This document shows, one piece after another, positions 55,819-64,000 of a stretch of DNA of 64,000 nt; position 1 is the first letter of the stretch, and each line of letters opens with the position of its first letter. The notes below the pieces were generated by a model that worked only from the letters and a program-made list of their open reading frames with translations, was not told the DNA's origin and did not search any database. The stretch is from the NCBI RefSeq assembly GCF_016919245.1, contig NZ_JAFEJA010000001.1, positions 1,798,001-1,862,000 of the forward strand, written 5' to 3'. The stretch comes from Streptomyces zhihengii (GTDB lineage Bacteria; Actinomycetota; Actinomycetes; Streptomycetales; Streptomycetaceae). A program made the translations under genes and the position numbers.

Positions 55819-56823
55819 ATGAACACCCACAGCATGTCCGTACTCGGTCTGACCAGCGCCGAGGAGGACGTCTACCGGCACTTCCTGCGGAATCCCGGCA
55901 CACCGGAAGGCGGGGCTCCCGGGGCATTGCCGGAGGAACGGGAGGGCGGCGTGTGGGCCGTCGCGCGGCTCCGGGAGCTGCGTCTGCTGCACGGGGACGA
56001 CGCGCACACCTGGGCCGTGGACCCCGTCGTCGCCGTGCCCCGGCTGGCCGGGGAGCGGCTGGACTCGGCGCACCGGACGATGCGTCAGCTCGTCGACGTG
56101 CGGCCGATCCTGAGATCCCTGCGGCTCGAGAGACCGGCGAGCGGGGATGCCGCCCGGGGAGAGGGCGCCGCCGCCCTGTCCCGGCTGGAGGACCTGCGGG
56201 AGGTACGCGCCCGGGTGGGCCAACTGGACTTCGGAGCACGGTCGGAGGTGCTGGCGGCCGACCCCGGCGACGCGTCGGCACCGGAGCGCGCCGGCTATGC
56301 CCGGCACCTCGACCTGGGGCGGCTGAGCACGACGGTGCGGGTGAGGATCCTCGTGCGGGCGACGGCGCTCGCGGACGCCGGGAGTCTCGACCGGCTGCGG
56401 CACCTGCATCGCGGCGGGGCGGCCGTCAGGGTCGCGGACGGACTCTCCGAGACGGTCCTCGTCTACGACCGGCACGCGGCGCTGGTGCCCATCGACGCCC
56501 GCGACACCGGGCGCGGCGCCCTGTACACCGAGGAGAGCGGGCTGGTGAGCAGCCTGGTCGGCCTCTTCGAGCGGCTGTGGTCCGGCGCGACCGACTTCGC
56601 CGGCCTGGTGACGGCGGACACGGAGCAGGTCGCCCGGCTCACCGACACCCAGCGCCTGGTGCTCACCGCCATGTGCGCCGTCAGCAAGGACGAGACGGGT
56701 GCCCGGCAGGCCCGGATGTCGCTGCGGACCTACCGGCGGCACATCTCCGACGTGATGCGTCTGCTGGGCGCCTGCAACCGGGCCCAGGCGGCGCTGCTCG
56801 CGCGGGAGCGCGGCTGGGTGTGA
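55819..56823 (+). CDS. TrmB-like/LuxR-type transcriptional regulator
   Basis: A 334-residue regulator. The N-terminus is a TrmB-like winged helix (LGLTSAEEDVYRHFLRNPG), the centre a phospholipase-D-like sensor fold (VRVRILVRATALADAGSL to VRVADGLSETVLVYDRHAALV), and the C-terminus a LuxR-type HTH (LTDTQRLVLTAMCAVSKDETGARQARMSLRTYRRHISDV). This architecture is common beside Streptomyces peptide-antibiotic clusters. ATG 55819 has GGGGAGG 4 bases upstream. It is convergent with the linaridin-like operon and divergent from the P-loop/HTH regulator gene. Confidence 0.75.
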   Translation: MNTHSMSVLGLTSAEEDVYRHFLRNPGTPEGGAPGALPEEREGGVWAVARLRELRLLHGDDAHTWAVDPVVAVPRLAGERLDSAHRTMRQLVDVRPILRSLRLERPASGDAARGEGAAALSRLEDLREVRARVGQLDFGARSEVLAADPGDASAPERAGYARHLDLGRLSTTVRVRILVRATALADAGSLDRLRHLHRGGAAVRVADGLSETVLVYDRHAALVPIDARDTGRGALYTEESGLVSSLVGLFERLWSGATDFAGLVTADTEQVARLTDTQRLVLTAMCAVSKDETGARQARMSLRTYRRHISDVMRLLGACNRAQAALLARERGWV

Positions 56824-56860
56824 GCGCGGCCGGGCGCGGCACCGCCGGGGCGCGCCGCCC

Positions 56861-57147
56861 GGGGCCGGGTTGCCGCCCGGGGCCGGGTTGCCGCCCGGGG
56901 CCGGGTTGCCGCCCGGGGCCAGATCCCCGTCCGAACCGGGCCGCCGGGCGGGCCGGGTAAGCGTCCGGACCGGGTGACCGTCCAGGCCGGACCACCGCCC
57001 GGACCGGGTAGCCGTCCGGACCCGGGGACCGTCCAGACCGGATATCCGTCCAGACCGGACCACCGCCCGGCCCGGGTAGCCGCCCGGACCGGGTGACCCT
57101 CCGGACCGGGCCGCCGGGCGGACCGCCGGTCGCAGCGCGCCTTGCGC
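56861..57147. repeat. GC-rich degenerate tandem repeats (18-bp core unit)
   Basis: GGGGCCGGGTTGCCGCCC repeats three times exactly (56861-56914), followed by a longer run of degenerate units of the type GACCGGGTAGCCGTCCGGA and GTCCAGACCGGA to about 57147. No coding potential is credible. With the 3' duplication at 57152-57452 it fills the 599-bp gap 56824-57422. Confidence 0.8.
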
Positions 57148-57151
57148 CGGG

Positions 57152-57452
57152 CCCGGCCCACCGGCGGCCGTCGCACGCGGCCGCCGGGCCCGTGCGCGAG
57201 GGCTCCACCGGGCGGGATCACTCCACAGCCACCGGGTCCCGGCCGGCATCAGCACGGCCGGCGTCGGCACGGCCGGGATTCGCCGTCCCGGTCCCGGGCC
57301 ACCCCGGCACAGGGCCCACGTGCCGCAGGACTCGTCCTGTCGACAGTCCCCGGCCCACCGGCGGCCGTCGCGCGCGGCCGCCGGGCCACCGGGCCCGTGC
57401 GCGACGGCTCCGCCGGGCGGGTTCACCCCGCGGCCACCGGGTCCCGGCCGGC
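57152..57452. repeat. imperfect ~100-bp duplication of the oxidoreductase gene 3' end
   Basis: The block 57152-57247 (CCCGGCCCACCGGCGGCCGT onward) recurs at 57348-57452 with about 90% identity and one 8-bp indel. The second copy contains the last codons and stop of the FAD oxidoreductase gene; the first is a non-coding relic downstream of it. Confidence 0.75.
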
Positions 57453-58913
57453 GTCGCCGGCCCCCGCTCCGGTCCGCCCCAGCGGCGGAACCCGCAGGCC
57501 GAACTCCCGGCGCAGGGCGCTCCGGGCGGCCAGCAGGCCGCACATCCCGTGCACGCCGGGCCCGGGCGGGGTGGCGGCCGAGCAGAGGTAGACGCCCGGC
57601 AGCGGGGTGCGGTACGGGTCCCAGCGGGCGACGGGCCGCAGGACGGACTGCCGCAGGCCGAGGGCCCCCGTCGCGATGTCCCCGCCGACGAAGTTGGGGT
57701 TGTAGCGGGCCAACGCGGCCCCGGACACACCGCGTTCGGCGACCACGGTGTCGGTGAAGCCGGGGGCGTACCGCTCGATCGCCGCCCGGACCAGCGGCAG
57801 CGGGTCGCGGGTGGAGCCGTGCGGGAGGTGCGCGTACGCCCACACCGGGCGGCGCCCGGGCAGGGCGCGCCCCGGGTCGGCGACCGCCGGGTCCACCACC
57901 AGCACGAAGGGCCGTTCGCCCGGTACGCCCCGGGCGTTGGCCGTCTCCTGCCGGAAGACCTCCCGCGCCGTGCCGCCGAGGTGCACGGTCACGGCCCGGC
58001 CGACGCCGGGGGCGGACCAGGGGATCGGCTGCGAGACGAGGAAGTCGGCCTTGCCGGCCGCCGGACCGTAGCGGTAGCGGCGCAGCGCCCGGGCGTAGCG
58101 AGGGGGCAGCCGGTCCCCGGCGAGGGATGCCAGTGCGGTGGGGGAAAGGTCCAGGAGCACCGCCCGGACACCGTCCAGTTCCCGCAGGTCGGTGATCTCC
58201 TCCCCGGTGTGCAGGACGCCGCCGTGCGCCCGGATGTCGGCGGCCAGGGCGTCCGCGATGGTCCGGCTGCCGCCGCGCGGCACCGGCCAGCCCGGCCCGT
58301 GGGCGAGCTGGGCCAGCAGCAGCCCGACGGCGGCGCCGGGCAGCGACGGCAGCGGGCCGGTCAGGTGCGCGGCGGCACCGGCCAGCAGCGCCCGGGCCTC
58401 CTCACCGCGGAAGGCGAGCGGCCCGAGCCGGGTGCCGTGGAGCAGGACCCGGCTCAGCAGGGCCGGGGCGGCCCGGAGCCCGGGCGGCCGCCGCAGGTCG
58501 GACAGGAGCAGGCCGGCCAGGTCCGTCCCGTGCGCCAGCAGGGGCCGCATCAGCCGGCGCCAGCGCGCTCCGTCCGGTCCGAGCCCGGCGCAGGTCGCGT
58601 CGAGGTCGTGCCAGGCCAGGGCGGCCCGCCCGTCGTCGAGGGGGTGGGCGTAGCTGATCTCCGGGCGGAGCATGTCCACCCGCTCGGCGAGGCCGAACTC
58701 CGTGAAGAACGGGGAGGACATGCCCATCGGATGGACCGCCGAGCAGATGTCGTGGACCACGCCGGAGTCGAAGAGGTCGGCTCCGCGCAGCCCGCCTCCC
58801 AGGGTGTCGGCGGCCTCGTACACCTCGACGCGCAGGCCGGCCCTGGCCAGGGCGGCCGCGGCGGCAAGGCCGTTCGGGCCGCTGCCGACGACGGCCGCGT
58901 CCGCTCCGCTCAC
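57423..58913 (-). CDS. phytoene-dehydrogenase-like FAD oxidoreductase (linaridin cluster)
   Basis: A 496-residue flavoprotein of the phytoene desaturase/PNDRD-like family. FAD-binding motif AAVVGSGPNGLAAAAALARAG with the Glu of EVYEAAD, a CrtI-type middle region (PVPRGGSRTIADALAADIRAHGG), and the C-terminal PLPGVYLCSAATPPGPGVHGMCG motif. Last gene of the operon that begins beyond the right edge; GTG 58913, 96 bp after the ABC gene. Phytoene-dehydrogenase-like oxidoreductases recur in linaridin clusters, where their exact step is not settled. The 3' end is partly duplicated downstream. Confidence 0.8.
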   Translation of the reverse strand: MSGADAAVVGSGPNGLAAAAALARAGLRVEVYEAADTLGGGLRGADLFDSGVVHDICSAVHPMGMSSPFFTEFGLAERVDMLRPEISYAHPLDDGRAALAWHDLDATCAGLGPDGARWRRLMRPLLAHGTDLAGLLLSDLRRPPGLRAAPALLSRVLLHGTRLGPLAFRGEEARALLAGAAAHLTGPLPSLPGAAVGLLLAQLAHGPGWPVPRGGSRTIADALAADIRAHGGVLHTGEEITDLRELDGVRAVLLDLSPTALASLAGDRLPPRYARALRRYRYGPAAGKADFLVSQPIPWSAPGVGRAVTVHLGGTAREVFRQETANARGVPGERPFVLVVDPAVADPGRALPGRRPVWAYAHLPHGSTRDPLPLVRAAIERYAPGFTDTVVAERGVSGAALARYNPNFVGGDIATGALGLRQSVLRPVARWDPYRTPLPGVYLCSAATPPGPGVHGMCGLLAARSALRREFGLRVPPLGRTGAGAGDAGRDPVAAG

Positions 58914-59009
58914 CGGGCGCGCCCCGAGCCGCCGGCGGCCGCCCCGGCCGCGCGGACCTCGCGCGGCCGGGGCGGGCGGTGCCCGGCACGCGACGGCGCG
59001 GGGCGGGGG

Positions 59010-60953
59010 TCATCCGGCCACTCCCACGGCGGGCTGCCCGGACGGCGTGCCTGCGGCCGCCTCGGCGGCGGCCCCGGCACGGGCGCCGTCCGCGAACTGG
59101 GCCGCGGCCAGGCGGCCGTAGAGGGCGTCGTCCCGGACGAGTTGGGCGTGGGTGCCGACGGCGCGCACCCGGCCCTCGTCGAGGACCACGATGCGGTCGG
59201 CCTCGACCACGGTGGAGATGCGGTGCGCGATGGCGACGACCGCGCAGCGGCGGGCGATGCGCCGCAGGCTGTCGCGCAGGGCGGCCTCCGCCTCGGAGTC
59301 GAGGTGGGCGGTGGCCTCGTCGAGGAGGATCACGGCGGGCTTCTGGAGCAGCGCCCGGGCCACGCAGAGCCGCTGCCGCTGGCCGCCGGAGAGGCCGATG
59401 CCGTGGTCGCCGAGGGGTGTGTCCAGGCCGTCGGGCAGGGCGGCGACGACGTGGGTGAGCCCGGCGAGTTCGACCGCCTCCTCGATGTCGGCCTCGGTGG
59501 CGTCGGGGGCGGCGTAGACGATGTTCTCCCGGAGGGTGCCGCGCATCGCGGCGCTGTCCTGCTGGACGTAGCCGACACCGTCGCGGATCTCGGCGGTCGA
59601 CAGGTGCGCGATGTCCCGGCCGTCCAGCAGCACGGCTCCCCGCCCGGGCCGGTAGAACCGCTCGATGAGCTGGAAGACCGTGGTCTTGCCGGCGCCGGAG
59701 ACGCCGACCAGTGCGGTGAGCCCGCGCCGGGGGACGGTGAAGGAGACCGCGTCCAGGACGGTCCGGTCGCCGTAGCCGAAGCCGACGTCGCGGAACTCGA
59801 CCGCCGGGTGCCCGCCGTCCGGGGCGGGCGACGCGGCGGCCGGGCGGCCGCTCGCGTCCGGCACCGGAGCCGGGGCGGTGCCGGAGCCGCCGTCGGGGGC
59901 CGGGGCGTCCTCCTGCGGGATGCCGGCCAGTTCGTCGACGCGCTGCACGGCGGCCCGGCCCTGCTGGTAGGTGCCGAGCGCGAGGAACACCAGGACCAGC
60001 GGGGAGACGAGGTAGAAGAGGTACATCGTGAAGGCCGTGAACTCGGCGACGCTCAGGGAGGTGGTCGCCACCCTGGCCATGCCGATGCCCATCACGGCGG
60101 CCAGCGAGGCCTGGAGGCCGACGTTCAGCACCGGCGAGAAGAGGGCGTTGAGCACGGTGACCCGGTTGCCGGAGCGGCGGACCGTGTCCGCGCGCGCCGC
60201 GAGCCGGTCCTCCTCGCGGCCCTCGGCGCCGGCGGCCTTCACGGTGGGCAGGGCGGCGAGCACCCGCTGGAGGTCCGCGCCGAACTCGCCGGTGTCCGCC
60301 CGGTTGACCAGGGCCGCCCGGCGCAGCCCGCGGGCGACGCCGATGGAGGCGACGCTGGCGACGCCGAGGCAGCCGACGGTCACCAGCAGCAGCCAGACGT
60401 CGATCAGGGCCATCATCACCACGCCGCCGAGCACGATCAGCCCGTTGAGGAGGATCTGCGCGAGGCTCTGGGTGAGCGCGATCTTCATCAGCGCGGTGTC
60501 GCCCACCAGCCGGGTGTGCACGTCGCCCTGGCGCTGGGTGTTGAGGTACGAGAGGTCGGCGCGCAGCACCCTGCCCGAGAGCAGCACCCGGGCGTCGCGG
60601 ACGATGTTCTCGCCCGCCCGGCCGATGAGGCATCCCTGGGTGGCGGAGAGCGCGGCGTCCGCCACGAACAGGACGGCCAGCAGGGTGACGAGGAGGGCGA
60701 TCGGCTCCTTGCGGCCGACCGCCTCGATGAGATGCGCGACGAGCTGCGGCTGCACGAGGGTGGAGGCCACGCCGAGGATCCCGAGCAGCACCCCGCCCGT
60801 CAGGAACCGGGCCTGGGCCCGGGTCAGCTGCGCGACGAGCCCGCGCGGCGCGGTCGCGGTCGAGGTCGCGGTCGAGGGCGTGGTCGCGGCCGTCTTGGTG
60901 GTCGCGGCCGTCGTGGTGGAGCCGGTGGTGGTCGCGGTCGTGGTGGTGGTCAT
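59010..60953 (-). CDS. linT: ABC exporter, fused membrane and ATPase domains (LinT-like)
   Basis: A 647-residue half-transporter. The N-terminal ~36 residues are a Thr/Ala repeat (TTTTTATTTGSTTTAATT style). Six transmembrane helices (ABC_membrane, about 45-330) follow, then a Pro/Gly/Ala linker and an ATPase: Walker A GVSGAGKTT, Q-loop VQQDSAAM, signature LSGGQRQ, Walker B VILLDEATAHLD and H-loop AHRIST. It probably exports the mature peptide. ATG 60953 overlaps the methyltransferase stop (ATGA). No peptidase C39 domain is present, so leader removal must be done elsewhere. Confidence 0.85.
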   Translation of the reverse strand: MTTTTTATTTGSTTTAATTKTAATTPSTATSTATAPRGLVAQLTRAQARFLTGGVLLGILGVASTLVQPQLVAHLIEAVGRKEPIALLVTLLAVLFVADAALSATQGCLIGRAGENIVRDARVLLSGRVLRADLSYLNTQRQGDVHTRLVGDTALMKIALTQSLAQILLNGLIVLGGVVMMALIDVWLLLVTVGCLGVASVASIGVARGLRRAALVNRADTGEFGADLQRVLAALPTVKAAGAEGREEDRLAARADTVRRSGNRVTVLNALFSPVLNVGLQASLAAVMGIGMARVATTSLSVAEFTAFTMYLFYLVSPLVLVFLALGTYQQGRAAVQRVDELAGIPQEDAPAPDGGSGTAPAPVPDASGRPAAASPAPDGGHPAVEFRDVGFGYGDRTVLDAVSFTVPRRGLTALVGVSGAGKTTVFQLIERFYRPGRGAVLLDGRDIAHLSTAEIRDGVGYVQQDSAAMRGTLRENIVYAAPDATEADIEEAVELAGLTHVVAALPDGLDTPLGDHGIGLSGGQRQRLCVARALLQKPAVILLDEATAHLDSEAEAALRDSLRRIARRCAVVAIAHRISTVVEADRIVVLDEGRVRAVGTHAQLVRDDALYGRLAAAQFADGARAGAAAEAAAGTPSGQPAVGVAG

Positions 60954-61756
60954 GACCGCTCCGTACGGCCGGCGTGGACGAACCGGCTGATGTGGACGGC
61001 GCTCCGGGCGGCGACGAACGGCCCGCCCGACCAGTCGCCGTGGAGGCTGACCCGTTCGAGTCCGGCTTCGGCCGCGTAGGCCTCGATGTCCTCCGGGGTG
61101 GTGAGCCGTGTGATCTCGGTTCCTATCCGCGTGCCGTCGGGCTCGTGCAGCAGGTGCGAGGTGTGCCAGAGCCCTTGTTCGGCGAGCAGGGTGGAGTAGG
61201 TCTGGAGCCCGGTCCCCGGTTCGGGGTAGGGCGCGAAGAAGGAGGTACGGCTGAGTCCCTCGTGCAGCGTGTGGACGAAGCCCGGGTTGTGGGTCTCCAC
61301 GACGAGGGTCCCGCCGGGCGCGAGACGGCGCGCGGCCCCGGCGACGGCGGCGCGCTGGCCCGCCTGGTCGAGGACCAGGGACATCGTGCCGCAGACGCAG
61401 TAGACGAGTCCGTGGCGGTCCTGGGCGTCGTAGGTGCGGATGTCGCCGTGCACGGGGGTCACGGGGACCCCGGCTTCCCCGACGGCGGTCCGCAGCCGTT
61501 CGAGCATCTCCGGGGACGAGTCCACGCCCACGACGTCACCGGTGAGACGCGCGAGCGGTATCGCGATACGGCCGGTGCCCACACCGAGTTCGAGGGCCGA
61601 CCCGCCGGGATGCCAGCTCGCGAGTGCCGCGGCGGTGCGGTCGGCCGAGCCGTCCTGGGGGAACAGCCGGTCGTAGAAGTCGGCGAAGACCCTGCCGTAG
61701 CCGATGTCCGCGATCACGGGGGCGGCGGTGTCCGAGGGTGCGGTCGCGGTGCTCAT
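60950..61756 (-). CDS. linM: class I SAM-dependent methyltransferase (LinM-like)
   Basis: A 268-residue methyltransferase with motif I ALELGVGTGRIAIPLA, post-I acidic residue in VVGVDSSPEML, motif II region GLVYCVCGTMSLVLD and motif III LAPGGTLVVETHNPG. In linaridin clusters the homologue (CypM) N,N-dimethylates the N-terminal residue of the core peptide; that role is inferred from context here. ATG 61756 overlaps the stop of the LinL-like gene by 4 bp, and its own stop overlaps the ABC start. Confidence 0.82.
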   Translation of the reverse strand: MSTATAPSDTAAPVIADIGYGRVFADFYDRLFPQDGSADRTAAALASWHPGGSALELGVGTGRIAIPLARLTGDVVGVDSSPEMLERLRTAVGEAGVPVTPVHGDIRTYDAQDRHGLVYCVCGTMSLVLDQAGQRAAVAGAARRLAPGGTLVVETHNPGFVHTLHEGLSRTSFFAPYPEPGTGLQTYSTLLAEQGLWHTSHLLHEPDGTRIGTEITRLTTPEDIEAYAAEAGLERVSLHGDWSGGPFVAARSAVHISRFVHAGRTERS

Positions 61757-62361
61757 GCCTGCTCGCTTTCTGCCGCCGCGGCGGACGGGGTGCGCATCGG
61801 TGTGTAGGGGGAGACGAAGATGATCTCCGGCTCCTCGGAGTCGTCGTAGCCGGCGTTGCGGGCGAGCGTGAACTGGAAACCCTTGATGCCGGTGGCGCCC
61901 GAACGTTCGATGCCGTCCCGGAAATAGGCGCTCAGGATGCGGTATCCGGGCAGGGCCCGGGCCGTCGTGAACCCCTTGTCGAGGTGACGCATCACCTCGG
62001 TGCCGAGGTCGAAGACGGCCTTCTCGGCCCGGCGGGTGGGGAACCAGACGATCTGATGGGCCCTGCGCCCCGCGATGACCTCCACGGGCGCCCAGTCGGA
62101 GGTCTCCCCGGCCTCGTCGAGGGTGCGGCAGTAGAACTGCAGGTCGTGCTGGGCCGGAGTGGGCGCGAAGAAGCGCCAGTTCGGGAAGAGGTTGGAGAAC
62201 ACGTCGAGCCGGGCGAGCCTGCTGAACGGCGGCAGCGGATGCTGGGTGCAGAGGGTGCCCACCAGCAGCAGGCCGGCGAGCAGTCGCACGTTGCCGTCCG
62301 TGCCGCCGAAGTGACGGGTGAGCAGTCGGCGGGCCGGGGCGGTGGAAACGATGCCGGTCAT
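61753..62361 (-). CDS. linL: LinL-like protein of linaridin cluster
   Basis: A 202-residue protein with one likely membrane segment (NVRLLAGLLLVGTLCTQHP) and a conserved stretch FSNLFPNWRFFAPTPAQHDLQFYCRTLDEAG. It overlaps both neighbours by 4 bp (ATGA). Its size, and its position directly between the membrane/alpha-beta hydrolase fusion gene and the methyltransferase gene, match LinL/CypL, a partner of LinH; the pair has been linked in the literature I recall to dehydration and to epimerisation of linaridin peptides. The family assignment rests on context plus sequence style. Confidence 0.6.
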   Translation of the reverse strand: MTGIVSTAPARRLLTRHFGGTDGNVRLLAGLLLVGTLCTQHPLPPFSRLARLDVFSNLFPNWRFFAPTPAQHDLQFYCRTLDEAGETSDWAPVEVIAGRRAHQIVWFPTRRAEKAVFDLGTEVMRHLDKGFTTARALPGYRILSAYFRDGIERSGATGIKGFQFTLARNAGYDDSEEPEIIFVSPYTPMRTPSAAAAESEQA

Positions 62362-64000
62362 CGGGCTCCCTCCTGGCCGGCCGGGGCGGAGGACTGTCCC
62401 GCGCCGGCGGACGGCGCGGCCGGGGTGGTGTCGCCGAGGAAGGCCACGAGGCGGCGGACGGCCTCGCCGGCGAGCTGCGGGTCGGTCAGGATGCCGTCGT
62501 GGTCGGCGTTCTCGACGACGGTGCTCCGGACGGTCCGGCCGTCCCGGTGCGCGTCGGCGAGGTCCTTGTGCAGGAGCAGGTGGTCGGGGTCGCGGTCGAC
62601 CGTGTGCTGGGCGGACAGCACCAGGGCGTGGGCGTCCAGAGGGGGCAGTGGGCCTTCGAAGGAACGGAAGTCCCGCTCCGCGGCCTGCCATTCGCGCAGT
62701 GCGGCGGTCCACATGCGATGGTCCGTGTACTCCGCCATCGCCCTGCTCCGCACCGGGGCGGGCAGGTTCCGGATCCAGGCGGGGGTCTGCATGAGGACGC
62801 CGAGGCCCGCCCGCAGGCTGACGGACGTGGAGCGGATCAGCTCCTCGACGAGCCGGGCGTTCGCGCCCTGCTGGCTGGACCGTTCGAGCTGCTGGGGATG
62901 GGAGCTGTCCACGTAGACGACGGAGTGCACCCGCTCGCCGAGCCGGACGGCCGCCCGTCGGGCGAGCTCGCCGCCGAGGGAGTGTCCGACCAGGGAGACC
63001 TGGCGTCCTTCCGGCACGGCTGCCTCGATCAGGTCGACCAGGTCGTCCACCGACTCGCCCAGGTGGTACGGGGTCGGGGCGTGCCGTCTGCTCGCTCCGT
63101 AGCCGGCGCGGCTGTAGGCCAGCCACTGGCGTCCGTCGGCGTTGAGGGCCCTGGTGTACCAGCTGAAGTGGGCGGGCAGGGCGCCGAGTCCGTGCACGAG
63201 GACGGCGACCGGGCCCTCCCCCTTCGGGCCGACCGTGCCGTCGTGGGCGAGTTCGTTCCCGTGGCGGGTGGTGACCGTGGTGCCGAACGGGTGGTCGGTG
63301 GTCCGCAGCCGGCGGTGGACCGCCACCGCGGTCGCCGCGGTCGCGGCGCCGGCCAGCAGCAGGGCCGCGGCCACCGGCATCCGGTCGTCCCGTCCGGCGG
63401 CGGCGGGATGGCTGCGGGGCGTGCTGGTGTACGCGACCATCGGGTGCATCGAGACGAAGGCCGGGATGAACCTGCCCAGTCCCATGACGGAGCCGTTGGC
63501 GACGTGGAAGGCGGCGGCGCCGGCGATCACCGGGCGGGCCAGCAGACCGCCCTTCAGGTACAGCACCGGGAACAGGCACTCCATCGCCAGCACCCCGTGG
63601 GCCAGGGCCCGTGCGGAGCGGGGGTGGCGGCGGGCCAGCCGCCACGCCTTCTCGTGCCCGTAGGTCCTGGTGCGCAGGACGCCCGTCAGGGCGGAGCCGG
63701 TGCGCCAGTCCTTCCCGAGGAGCTTGATCCAGCCGGACACCACGTACGACAGGTTGGACTGGATCGCCACGTACCACACCAGCGCGTCCTGGGCGGCGGG
63801 CGAGGGAGCGAGCCGGGCCAGGCCGGTCGCGGTCTGCACCAGGTTGGACGCCTGGTCGGAGCCGTCCGTGCCGTAGCGGTGGGTGGGATAGAGCAGGGCG
63901 CCGCTGAGACCGAGGAAGAGGTTGGCCGCTCCGCGGGCCCGGCTGTCACCCGGCAGGAGGAGAGCGGCGCTCGCGGCCACCCGGGCGGCGTGCAGGGCCC
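62358..64000 (-). CDS. linH: HTTM-like membrane domain fused to alpha/beta hydrolase (LinH-like), partial
   Basis: The gene runs off the right edge; at least 540 residues are visible. The N-terminal part is a multi-helix membrane domain resembling HTTM/vitamin-K-carboxylase-like proteins (ALVWYVAIQSNLSYVVSGWIKLL, DWRTGSALTGVL, VIAGAAAFHVANGSVMGLG). After a further helix (AAALLLAGAATAATAVAV) comes an alpha/beta hydrolase: oxyanion HGLGALPAHFSWY, nucleophile Ser in VGHSLGGELA, and His in NADHDGILTD. This fusion is the hallmark of LinH/CypH of linaridin clusters. Its stop overlaps the linL start. The GTG at 63980 is only the first in-frame start seen; the true start and the precursor gene should lie beyond the window. 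Confidence 0.72.
   Translation of the reverse strand, partial: ALHAARVAASAALLLPGDSRARGAANLFLGLSGALLYPTHRYGTDGSDQASNLVQTATGLARLAPSPAAQDALVWYVAIQSNLSYVVSGWIKLLGKDWRTGSALTGVLRTRTYGHEKAWRLARRHPRSARALAHGVLAMECLFPVLYLKGGLLARPVIAGAAAFHVANGSVMGLGRFIPAFVSMHPMVAYTSTPRSHPAAAGRDDRMPVAAALLLAGAATAATAVAVHRRLRTTDHPFGTTVTTRHGNELAHDGTVGPKGEGPVAVLVHGLGALPAHFSWYTRALNADGRQWLAYSRAGYGASRRHAPTPYHLGESVDDLVDLIEAAVPEGRQVSLVGHSLGGELARRAAVRLGERVHSVVYVDSSHPQQLERSSQQGANARLVEELIRSTSVSLRAGLGVLMQTPAWIRNLPAPVRSRAMAEYTDHRMWTAALREWQAAERDFRSFEGPLPPLDAHALVLSAQHTVDRDPDHLLLHKDLADAHRDGRTVRSTVVENADHDGILTDPQLAGEAVRRLVAFLGDTTPAAPSAGAGQSSAPAGQEGAR

Noticed and set aside
57423..64000. Daptide-type RiPP cluster as the identity of the right-hand operon
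   Set aside because: No aminotransferase or dehydrogenase typical of daptides is seen, and the membrane/alpha-beta-hydrolase fusion plus ~200-residue partner fits LinH/LinL better.

Overview
The window is very GC-rich, with almost every codon ending in G or C. It has GTG/TTG starts, GTGA/ATGA stop-start overlaps, Streptomyces-type regulators and cis sites, and strong synteny with the S. coelicolor chromosome around SCO5998 to about SCO6045, in inverted order. It is a Streptomyces chromosome segment: mostly conserved core genes, with insertions at the left end and a natural-product cluster at the right end.

Left part (1-9.8 kb): a small CxxC protein; a probable MITE; an IS481-family element inserted exactly at the stop codon of an ABC permease gene; an ABC ATPase/permease pair; an AIM24 protein; a PTH2-type peptidyl-tRNA hydrolase; and a DUF4142 protein. 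Next comes a compact set made of a DUF692 (MNIO) metalloenzyme, a TIGR04222 membrane protein with a Cys/Gly/Ser tail, and a second TIGR04222 paralogue. This set is the best candidate here for an undescribed modification or metal-handling system.

Middle (9.8-34.2 kb): heme genes of the coproporphyrin branch (hemQ, hemY/cgoX and, separately, hemE); a DUF4349 lipoprotein with a probable frameshift; a CoA-disulfide-reductase-like flavoprotein; DUF3000; an orphan response regulator; RNase D; an AI-2E-family permease; the fadA-fadB beta-oxidation pair; a beta-propeller protein; a NYN/PIN-like protein; an amino acid permease; dxs; and the rok7B7-xylFGH sugar uptake locus.

Polysaccharide region (34.4-45.7 kb): ngcEFG-type chitobiose/GlcNAc importer genes, divergent from a GH92 mannosidase gene with a DasR-like site between them; two secreted FG-GAP/VCBS proteins; and an AA10 lytic polysaccharide monooxygenase with CBM2, preceded by a perfect CebR box.

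Right part (45.8-64 kb): aconitase with an iron-box-like site and a palindrome upstream; a VOC protein; a TetR-MFS pair with an inverted-repeat operator; and an HTH-MurA fusion. From about 53.7 kb there are two divergent regulators and a minus-strand operon that runs off the right edge: membrane/alpha-beta hydrolase fusion (LinH-like), LinL-like protein, methyltransferase, ABC exporter and phytoene-dehydrogenase-like oxidoreductase. The four upstream genes are joined by 4-bp overlaps. This gene set matches a linaridin RiPP cluster; the precursor and decarboxylase genes are not in the window and should lie beyond position 64000.

No rRNA, tRNA or CRISPR array was recognised. Many gene ends carry strong GC-rich hairpin terminators, listed individually.
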